From Actinomycetota bacterium (GTDB lineage: Bacteria > Actinomycetota > Acidimicrobiia > Acidimicrobiales > Ilumatobacteraceae), in contig WLST01000005.1 of the NCBI GenBank assembly GCA_009711295.1, positions 1 through 50,661 on the forward strand: 50,661 nt of DNA, read 5' to 3'. The position numbers and the translations under genes were made by a program. This document shows, piece after piece, positions 44,726-50,661 of this stretch. The notes below the pieces were generated by a model. That model did no database searches. It was not told where the DNA came from and worked only from the letters and a program-made list of their open reading frames with translations. The first letter of the stretch is position 1. The number at the start of each line of letters is the position of its first letter.

Positions 44726-44934
44726 CTATTCGGACGAAACTGTTGTGCGGTTTGCGCAAGAATAGGAAGAACTGTTCGCAGTGGTTCCTCAATCTCGTCG
44801 AGCAAAGAATTAATACGTACAGCCGCGCTATTGATGTTTTGTAAGGTCTCGGCAGCACCTTCCATAGTGGACACCAATACATGAAGTAATTGCTGTGCGG
44901 AAGTAAGTAGCGCCGTCAGATCATCGTTTTCCAT
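44722..44934 (-). CDS. Small helical protein downstream of gcvP
   Basis: 70 residues, acidic and Leu-rich, predicted as one or two long helices (LLTSAQQLLHVLVSTMEGAA; NSAAVRINSLLDEIEE), possibly a coiled coil. I do not recognise the family. It starts 14 nt after the gcvP stop with a GAAAGG Shine-Dalgarno, so it is likely cotranscribed and placed under the same glycine riboswitch. The stop overlaps the gcvT stop. It could be spurious, but the position and ribosome-binding site support it. Confidence 0.5.
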   Translation of the reverse strand: MENDDLTALLTSAQQLLHVLVSTMEGAAETLQNINSAAVRINSLLDEIEEPLRTVLPILAQTAQQFRPNS

Positions 44935-44948
44935 TCATCGGCCTTTCA

Positions 44949-47840
44949 TTAAGACGACTGATAGTGCGCTTCAGCGTATTGCTCGAGTGGCGCACAACTA
45001 CAGACCAAGTGACGGTCTCCCGCTGCAGCGTCGATTCGAGAAACTGGAGGGTAGTAACTGCGGGCAAGACCAGTGACGCTGGGATACAGGGCAGTGCTTC
45101 GACTGTATTTGCGTGTCCATTCGCCAGCGACATCAACAACGGTATGAGGTGCAAATCGCAATGGCGACTCGTCGATGCCAATGAGCCCGTTCTCGATATC
45201 TGTGATTTCTTGTCGGATGAGCAACATCGCGTCGCAGAACCGATCGATTTCGTTAAGTGACTCGCTCTCTGTTGGTTCTACCATGAGTGTTCCGGCAACT
45301 GGAAAGCTGATGGTGGGAGCATGAAAACCCAAGTCCATGAGGCGTTTGGCTACGTCGTCAACCGTTACCCCGGTGAGCTTCGTGATTGGTCTGAGATCGA
45401 GGATGCACTCGTGAGCAACCCGCATATTTTTTCCTGTGTATAGGACAGGAAACGAATTGCCCAACTTCTTTGCGATGTAGTTGGCGTGCAAAATGGCTCG
45501 TTGTGTTGCGTAAAGCAATTGGTGTGGCCCCATGGTGCTGATGTACATCCAGGGGATGGGCAATATTCCTGCCGACCCGTAGGGCGCTCCGGAAACCGGC
45601 CCGACAGGAGTTTCTTCACGCTGTTTCGGTGAGTTGTACTGGTGCACTGCTGGCAGGAACTTTGCGAGATGTGATTTAACGGCAACTGGTCCGACTCCTG
45701 GTCCGCCTCCGCCATGCGGGATACAAAAGGTTTTATGCAAATTGAGGTGGCTCACATCGGCCCCGAACTTTCCGGGTTGGGCAAGCCCGACAAGCGCATT
45801 GAGGTTTGCGCCATCGACGTAGACCTGTCCACCGTGATGATGAACAAGATCACAGATATCGGTGACTGTTGTTTCAAAAACGCCGTGCGTAGATGGGTAA
45901 GTAATCATGAGCGCTGCAAGTTGATCTGAATGTTGAACACAGAGTTCCTGCAGATGTTCCAAATCTACATTGCCTTCGTCATCGCATTTCACAACGTGAA
46001 CCTTCATGCCTGCCATTACTGCGCTTGCAGCGTTGGTTCCGTGAGCACTCGATGGAATGAGACAGACATTGCGGTGCGTATCGTTTCGGGATTGGTGGTA
46101 GGCGCGAATTGCCAATAGACCAGCGAATTCTCCTTGGCTACCAGCATTGGGTTGCAAACTGATTGCGTCGTAACCGGTAATACTGCAGAGCCATTTTTCA
46201 AGTTGATCAATCAGTTCGCGTGAACCCAACTGGGTGTTGGTGGGGGCAAAGGGGTGAATATTGGCAAATTCTGGCCACGTGATGGGTTCCATCTGCGAAG
46301 TGGCGTTCAGTTTCATGGTGCATGACCCAAGTGGAATCATGGTGCGGTCGAGTGCAAGGTCTTTATCGGCCAGGTGGCGAAGATAGCGCAGCATTTCATG
46401 CTCGGTGCGGTAGTCGGTAAATGCGCGATGATTGAGAAACGTATCTTGGCGAATTTGAGAGAAACACGACTCCACTTCGGTTGTCCACAAATTTTGTATT
46501 TCGCCTGCGCACCCAAAAAAACCAGCAAGGGTATTGAGGTCGTCAATGGTCATCGTCTCATCAATAGAAACCCCTACCGCGGTTGGAGTTGTGTGGCGCA
46601 AATACCATTCGTCTTTTGCGACAGTAGAAACAAGCGCAGCGGCATCGCCACTACGGGGGATAACGCTCAACGTGTCGAACCAAGTGTCGTTTGTAACTGT
46701 GTGTCCGGCACTGATGAGCGCAGCTCGTAACACCGAGGTATATGAGTGCACTCGTAATGCAATGCTTTGCAAACCCTCGCGACCATGCCACGAGCCATAA
46801 AAGCCCGCAATATTTGCGAGGAGCACCTGGGCAGTGCAGATATTTGAAGTTGCCTTCTCGCGCCGAATATGTTGCTCGCGGGTTTGCAAGGCAAGCCGTA
46901 GTGCGGGTCGCCCTTCTGTGTCGGTGCTGACGCCAACGAGCCGACCAGGCAGTGAGCGGGAGTATTCGGTCTTCGTGGCAATAAAAGCTGCGTGTGGGCC
47001 GCCCATTCCCAGTGGTACTCCAAAGCGCTGAGAGGTGCCGATTGCGATATCAACATTGAGGTGTCCGACGGGTGTTGCAATACAGGAATACAGAAGGTCA
47101 ACAGCTGCGATGCTGATTGCATTGTGTACAGCCATATTTGCTGCAAACTTCTTAATGTCTACATCGCGAAGTACATGACCACTGACTCCAGGAACTGAAA
47201 TCAGACCGCCAAAGAACTTTTGAGATTGCGATACCTCGAGATCTCCTACTTCAAGAATGATGCCAATGGGTTCAGCTCGTGTTTGCAAAACCGCCAATGT
47301 TTGTGGCAGTACATCTTCATGAACGAAGAAAGTATTTGAATCGGAAGAGGAAATGCGGTGCGCCATAGCCATGGCCTCGGCAGCGGCAGTTGACTCATCG
47401 AGAAGTGAAGCATTGGCAATGTCGTACCCACATATTTCAGAAATCATGGTTTGGTAGTTCAGCAGTGCTTCTAGGCGACCTTGAGATATCTCGGGTTGGT
47501 ATGGGGTGTATGCCGTGTACCAAGCAGGGTTCTCTAAAACATTGCGCTTGATCACTGGTGGGGTAATGGTTCCGAAATAACCCATGCCAATGGCACTTCG
47601 TCCCACCACATTTTTGTTCGCTAGCTCGAGTAGGGCCGTGGTGGCGTCACGTTCAGAGAGAGCATCTGGCAACTCGAGAGGGGAATGCAACGCAATATTG
47701 CTAGGAACAATCTCAGCACACAACGCGCTCAAAGTGTTGCTGCCCACAGCGTTGAGCATCGTTTGGAGGTCTTTGTCGCTGTGTGAAATATGACGATGAG
47801 CAAAGACGTCTTGCGAAAAATGCGATGGTGACAACTTCAT
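44949..47840 (-). CDS. gcvP: Glycine dehydrogenase (decarboxylating), P protein
   Basis: 963 residues, a single-chain P protein. The N-terminal half has RHISHSDKDLQTMLNAVG and GTITPPVIKRNVLENPAWYT; the C-terminal half has the PLP lysine in DVSHLNLHKTFCIPHGGGGP (residue ~710). It decarboxylates glycine and loads the aminomethyl group on lipoyl-GcvH. The ATG at 47840 (with GGAG upstream) is chosen over the TTG at 47858. A tandem glycine riboswitch lies in its 5' leader. gcvH and gcvT are on the opposite strand, so the three parts are in two transcripts. Confidence 0.95.
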   Translation of the reverse strand: MKLSPSHFSQDVFAHRHISHSDKDLQTMLNAVGSNTLSALCAEIVPSNIALHSPLELPDALSERDATTALLELANKNVVGRSAIGMGYFGTITPPVIKRNVLENPAWYTAYTPYQPEISQGRLEALLNYQTMISEICGYDIANASLLDESTAAAEAMAMAHRISSSDSNTFFVHEDVLPQTLAVLQTRAEPIGIILEVGDLEVSQSQKFFGGLISVPGVSGHVLRDVDIKKFAANMAVHNAISIAAVDLLYSCIATPVGHLNVDIAIGTSQRFGVPLGMGGPHAAFIATKTEYSRSLPGRLVGVSTDTEGRPALRLALQTREQHIRREKATSNICTAQVLLANIAGFYGSWHGREGLQSIALRVHSYTSVLRAALISAGHTVTNDTWFDTLSVIPRSGDAAALVSTVAKDEWYLRHTTPTAVGVSIDETMTIDDLNTLAGFFGCAGEIQNLWTTEVESCFSQIRQDTFLNHRAFTDYRTEHEMLRYLRHLADKDLALDRTMIPLGSCTMKLNATSQMEPITWPEFANIHPFAPTNTQLGSRELIDQLEKWLCSITGYDAISLQPNAGSQGEFAGLLAIRAYHQSRNDTHRNVCLIPSSAHGTNAASAVMAGMKVHVVKCDDEGNVDLEHLQELCVQHSDQLAALMITYPSTHGVFETTVTDICDLVHHHGGQVYVDGANLNALVGLAQPGKFGADVSHLNLHKTFCIPHGGGGPGVGPVAVKSHLAKFLPAVHQYNSPKQREETPVGPVSGAPYGSAGILPIPWMYISTMGPHQLLYATQRAILHANYIAKKLGNSFPVLYTGKNMRVAHECILDLRPITKLTGVTVDDVAKRLMDLGFHAPTISFPVAGTLMVEPTESESLNEIDRFCDAMLLIRQEITDIENGLIGIDESPLRFAPHTVVDVAGEWTRKYSRSTALYPSVTGLARSYYPPVSRIDAAAGDRHLVCSCAPLEQYAEAHYQSS

Positions 47841-47856
47841 GTGAGGCTCCAGTTTC

Positions 47857-47870
47857 AACAGCGTGCTGTT
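47857..47870 (-). promoter_or_regulatory. Inverted repeat in the gcvP leader (possible expression platform)
   Basis: AACAGCGTGCTGTT is self-complementary. It also complements GAACAGC just after the second aptamer (47894-47900) over 7 bp and the 3' strand of aptamer-2 P1, so it may switch partners when glycine binds. Confidence 0.45.
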
Positions 47871-47903
47871 CTTTAAGGGTCGTTAAAAACGGTGAACAGC
47901 CCC

Positions 47904-48090
47904 CGCTGTCTGGGAACCTGAGAGCTTCGCGAAGAGATCGCTTTCCCCGTCGGTGATGTGCGAACACATTCTTTCCAGCGTGTGAGTTTCTCGCCGGTCC
48001 TTTGGCCTGAGAGGTTCCGGGGCGGTTGCTCCTTCGGCGACTCTGATCTGACTTGTCTTGACATCAGATCGGGGTTCTCTCCCAGCGAGA
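47904..48090 (-). promoter_or_regulatory. Tandem glycine riboswitch upstream of gcvP
   Basis: Two adjacent aptamers are read on the minus strand. Aptamer 1 (47990-48089) has GGGAGAGAACC, CGCCGAAGGAGCAA and CCTCTCAGGCCAAAGGACC, closed by CTCGCTGG/CCGGCGAG (P1). Aptamer 2 (47904-47980) has GGAAAGA, CACCGACGGGGAAAGC and CTCTCAGGTTCCCAGACAG, closed by CGCTG/CAGCG. The AAACTCACA linker is short. Glycine binding usually turns on glycine-cleavage genes. A candidate -10 (CTTAAT, 48096-48101) or TAGATT (48112-48117) precedes it. Confidence 0.92.
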
Positions 48091-48114
48091 GTGTGATTAA
48101 GTTGTGAGGTAAAT

Positions 48115-49272
48115 CTAGTTGATGCGCTCAGATTTCTCGTGCTCATAAGCGGCAATAGCGTTCAATTGAGCCCCAAGAGTTGCGTCAACCCAACGTGAAC
48201 CAGCGTGAACAATTTTGTCGTAGCTTTGTTGTGGGGCGCGTAATTGATCTTGGAAATGCGGCATCACGCTTTCAGCGAAGAGTTCGTAGCTGCGCTTGGT
48301 AGCGCCCCAATCGGCGAGGTCGGCACCGAGGAAGAGATAGGTCCCGAATCCGCCGGTCTTTTCCTCTAAGCGAGCAAGTTGAGCTATGGCCATTTCAGGC
48401 GTTCCAATCACCATTCGCCCAGATTCGTTAGCGAAATCTACAAAGTCATCGAAGTCACTCGGGGGAGGAGGGTCATTGGGGTCGCCCATCGGAATGATGT
48501 GAGAGAGATACTCGAAGACCCATTGCAGGCCATAGCGGCAGTTTTCCCGCGCTTGCTTTTCGGTTTCTGCAATATGCATAGGACCCATGAGGCGCCACTG
48601 GTCGCGCGTCACACTGTGCCCATGACGCGAGGCTTCATCTTGCCACACCGAATAGTTGTAATCGAGTACTTGGAATGCTGCTGGTTCAGTGGCCGCAATT
48701 GACAACAGGCCAGTGCCGTATCTTCCAGCAAGCTTTGAACCAGAGGGTGAAAGCGACGACGCAACTGCAACGGGGAATTTTGAGTACGGCTTCATTTGCA
48801 GTACGGCCTCTTCGCACGTGAACCAGTCGGTGTGTTTGGTGACCGTTTCTCCGGCAAACAAACGCATCATCACATCGAATGCTTCTTCCATTCGAGGGCG
48901 CTGACGATCGGCAGGTATGCCGAGCATCGCTGCGTCACTCGTGAGTTGACCAGGGCCTGCTCCAAACATCATTCGCCCACGGGTGAGGTGATCAAGCATC
49001 ACAATGCGATCGGCAAGGATAAATGGGTGATGGTAGGGAAGCGAATTCACTCCTGTGCCCAACTTGATGTGCTGTGTTCTCTGGCTTGCTGCGGCAATGA
49101 ACACTTCTGGTGAAGCAATGAGTTCAGATCCTGCCGAGTGGTGCTCGCCAATCCAAGCTTCGTCGTAGCCCAGAGCATCGAGCCATTGCACAAGTTCAAG
49201 ATCTCTGTGGAGTAACAGAGTGGGGTTGATGCCCGTTCGGTGCATTGGTGGAAGAAATATTCCAAACTTCAT
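48115..49272 (-). CDS. LLM-class flavin-dependent monooxygenase
   Basis: 385 residues. LVQWLDALGYDEAWIGEHHS (residues ~28-47), LPYHHPFILADRIVMLDHL and RMMFGAGPGQLTSDAAMLGI are luciferase-family marks. The AWIGEHHS site resembles bacterial alkanal or limonene-type FMN oxygenases. The substrate is unknown. A GAGGAACC Shine-Dalgarno precedes the ATG. It sits between the riboswitch-controlled gcvP and a PLP decarboxylase, 30 nt downstream of the latter, so it may be cotranscribed with it. Confidence 0.8.
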   Translation of the reverse strand: MKFGIFLPPMHRTGINPTLLLHRDLELVQWLDALGYDEAWIGEHHSAGSELIASPEVFIAAASQRTQHIKLGTGVNSLPYHHPFILADRIVMLDHLTRGRMMFGAGPGQLTSDAAMLGIPADRQRPRMEEAFDVMMRLFAGETVTKHTDWFTCEEAVLQMKPYSKFPVAVASSLSPSGSKLAGRYGTGLLSIAATEPAAFQVLDYNYSVWQDEASRHGHSVTRDQWRLMGPMHIAETEKQARENCRYGLQWVFEYLSHIIPMGDPNDPPPPSDFDDFVDFANESGRMVIGTPEMAIAQLARLEEKTGGFGTYLFLGADLADWGATKRSYELFAESVMPHFQDQLRAPQQSYDKIVHAGSRWVDATLGAQLNAIAAYEHEKSERIN

Positions 49273-49301
49273 TGGTTCCTCATTTCAGTTTGTCTACTTG
49301 T

Positions 49302-50573
49302 TTAAACAGATCCGTAGGGAAGGGGAGTGTTGCCCTTTTCATCGTTTGACGGAATCTTTAGGGAATGTGCCACCGCAACTTTCAAGTCGGAAACAAATTC
49401 ATCGACTCTATTTTCATGAACCACATTGACCGTGAGATGCATGGAATCTGGAGGCGTTTGTTCATCGACATACCATCCGTTTGCTCTGAGTGCGCGTGCA
49501 ACAGCAAATATAGATAGCGATTGTGGATCTTTTGCGCCAATGCAGAGCAGTGTTGTGTCGGGCTCTGCACGCAAAACGAGTTCCGGAATCGCGTCGATGT
49601 GGCGTGCAATTTGAAGCGCAACTTTTCGTGCCGTGAGAGCAAGGTTGCGATAACCATCAACTCCAAAATATTTCACCATGGCCCACGACGATGCAATGGG
49701 GCCGCCACTTTTGGTTCCCAAGATTCCCGATGACCCGTACATACCTCCGAGCCAGTTGTCGGTGAAGAAAGTTTGATGTTGTCGTAATTCTTTGTTGGCA
49801 TAAACAATGACGCCCGCGCCCTTCGCGGTGTAACCGTATTTGTGCAGATCTACCGACATTGATGTCACTCCTGGAACTGAAAAATTCCACGGCAAATGGG
49901 GTGGAGCGAGAAAGGGGAGCAGCATTCCGCCCATACACGCATCGATGTGAAACGAAATATTTCGCCGCAGCGCTTCGTTACCTATGAGCTCCATAGGGTC
50001 AACAACGCCTTGCGGATATTGTGGGGCAGAGCACACCACAAGAATGGTGTTGTCATCGCACGCCGCAATCATGGCTTGTTCATCGGCCCGCCAATCTGAA
50101 CGTACGGGAACGCGACGACTTTCGATGTTGAAGTAAGTGCAGCCTTTTTCGAGTGCAGCATGAGCTGAGGAGGGCAAAACAACGTTGAAGCGTTCATTGA
50201 GAGGGCGCTCGGATCCTCTGAGCGCTATGGCACGTTGGAGGGCGCTATACACCACGAGGATGAGACTTTCCGTGCCTCCGGAGGTCATAAAGCCGGCTCC
50301 TGATGGCGGAGCTTCAAGGAGCTGCATCACGAACTCGAGAACCTCTTGTTGCATATTTTTGAGGCTGGGGAATGCGGCAACATTGAGAGCATTCTCGTGC
50401 GAGAACATGCGGTAAGCAGTTTCAGAAAGGTGCCGAGCATCATCAGAGGCGCAATAGGTCAAGCTAAATGCTTTGCCGTCGCGCCAGCGAATGTCGTTGG
50501 CACGTAACAGATCTAAATCATTCAATATCTTGAGTGCAGCCGGGCTCAGCGGATCCTCAGGCGAGTTACTCAT
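49302..50573 (-). CDS. PLP-dependent decarboxylase, sphingosine-1-phosphate-lyase-like
   Basis: 423 residues, fold-type I. FMTSGGTESLILVVYSALQR (residue ~95), HIDACMGGMLLPFL and the PLP Lys in SVDLHKYGYTAKGAGVIVYA (residue ~245) closely match S1P lyase and related aspartate/tyrosine decarboxylases. The HKYGYxxKG motif is typical of sphingosine-1-phosphate lyase. S1P is not expected in most Actinobacteria, so an amino-acid or phospho-amino-alcohol substrate is equally possible. TAACCT, 6 nt before the ATG, marks a leaderless start. Confidence 0.8.
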   Translation of the reverse strand: MSNSPEDPLSPAALKILNDLDLLRANDIRWRDGKAFSLTYCASDDARHLSETAYRMFSHENALNVAAFPSLKNMQQEVLEFVMQLLEAPPSGAGFMTSGGTESLILVVYSALQRAIALRGSERPLNERFNVVLPSSAHAALEKGCTYFNIESRRVPVRSDWRADEQAMIAACDDNTILVVCSAPQYPQGVVDPMELIGNEALRRNISFHIDACMGGMLLPFLAPPHLPWNFSVPGVTSMSVDLHKYGYTAKGAGVIVYANKELRQHQTFFTDNWLGGMYGSSGILGTKSGGPIASSWAMVKYFGVDGYRNLALTARKVALQIARHIDAIPELVLRAEPDTTLLCIGAKDPQSLSIFAVARALRANGWYVDEQTPPDSMHLTVNVVHENRVDEFVSDLKVAVAHSLKIPSNDEKGNTPLPYGSV

Positions 50574-50579
50574 GTCCGC

Positions 50580-50585
50580 AGGTTA
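50580..50585 (-). promoter_or_regulatory. Leaderless -10 element of the PLP decarboxylase gene
   Basis: TAACCT on the minus strand, exactly 6 nt before ATG 50573. Confidence 0.6.
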
Positions 50586-50613
50586 GTAGGGCGCAGAAGC
50601 CGTCTTGATTGCC

Positions 50614-50643
50614 TTGACACTTATTTTACATAACGCTTATTAT
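50614..50643 (+). promoter_or_regulatory. Near-consensus sigma-70-type promoter at the right edge
   Basis: TTGACA (50614-50619), 18-nt spacer, TATTAT (50638-50643); the best promoter in the window. CATAA/TTATG arms (an inverted repeat around CGCTTA, 50629-50644) overlap the -10 and could be an operator. AAGGA near 50656 could be a ribosome-binding site for a gene outside the window. Confidence 0.65.
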
Positions 50644-50661
50644 GGGCGTAGGCGTAAGGAA

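Overview
The window looks like a chromosomal segment of a free-living actinobacterium with about 50% G+C, most likely from the class Acidimicrobiia. This is inferred from gene order and families, not from a database search. Two runs of genes follow the order known from Mycobacterium tuberculosis. The first is TPR protein, HAD, tlyA, nadK, recN, pyrG, Nudix, xerD, scpA, scpB, rluB and later der (compare Rv1691-Rv1713). The second is pgsA, gcvH, garA, merR, DUF151, merR, gcvT and gcvP (compare Rv1822-Rv1832). Three luciferase-like (LLM) flavin enzymes, a sphingosine-1-phosphate-lyase-like decarboxylase and a zinc-ribbon GarA are also present.

Layout. 1-360: 3' end of 23S rRNA, 5S rRNA and a strong terminator. 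410-5047: marC, a DUF3467 protein, an Arg-rich/TPR protein, an SSB-like OB-fold protein, class I aldolase and a DUF1015 protein. 5066-12832: a tightly overlapping housekeeping run (HAD-IIA, tlyA, nadK, recN, pyrG, Nudix, xerD, HD protein). 12833-19355: trpS, facing away from scpA-scpB-rluB-tyrA-aroA-HAD-IB-DUF5522. 19413-31772: an accessory block between aroA and ispH/der, with a phosphoribosyltransferase, a phytoene-desaturase-like oxidoreductase, a creatininase-like amidase, a SsuABC-type ABC transporter, a cytosine-deaminase-like amidohydrolase, an LLM oxygenase, a glycerophosphodiesterase, an acyl-CoA ligase and dehydrogenase pair, and a CopD-like membrane protein. 31765-36035: ispH, a PDZ/radical-SAM DUF512 protein, der, a small zinc-ribbon membrane protein and tRNA-Pro(GGG). 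36087-40222: two SDRs, an L,D-transpeptidase, an LLM protein, YedK/HMCES and a HIT protein. 40254-47840: pgsA and the glycine-cleavage and GarA cluster, with gcvP on the opposite strand behind a tandem glycine riboswitch. 48115-50573: an LLM protein and a PLP decarboxylase.

Three window-wide signals stand out. (1) About twenty genes carry a TAnnnT -10 hexamer exactly 6 nt (sometimes 7-9) before the start codon. This marks leaderless transcription, and it decides several starts, including trpS, scpA, the ABC ATPase and the acyl-CoA ligase. (2) Eight of nine convergent gene pairs share stop codons, abut, or are one base apart. Only the pair at 22311/22357 has a terminator. (3) Divergent pairs are separated by only about 20-75 bp, so opposing promoters interlock. 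Together these indicate a streamlined genome. The most unusual functional candidate is the 21520-27697 cluster, which looks like an uptake and degradation route for a small cyclic nitrogen compound. No CRISPR array, insertion sequence or prophage was seen. Apart from the rRNA region and the 274-nt riboswitch leader, no intergenic gap exceeds about 90 bp.
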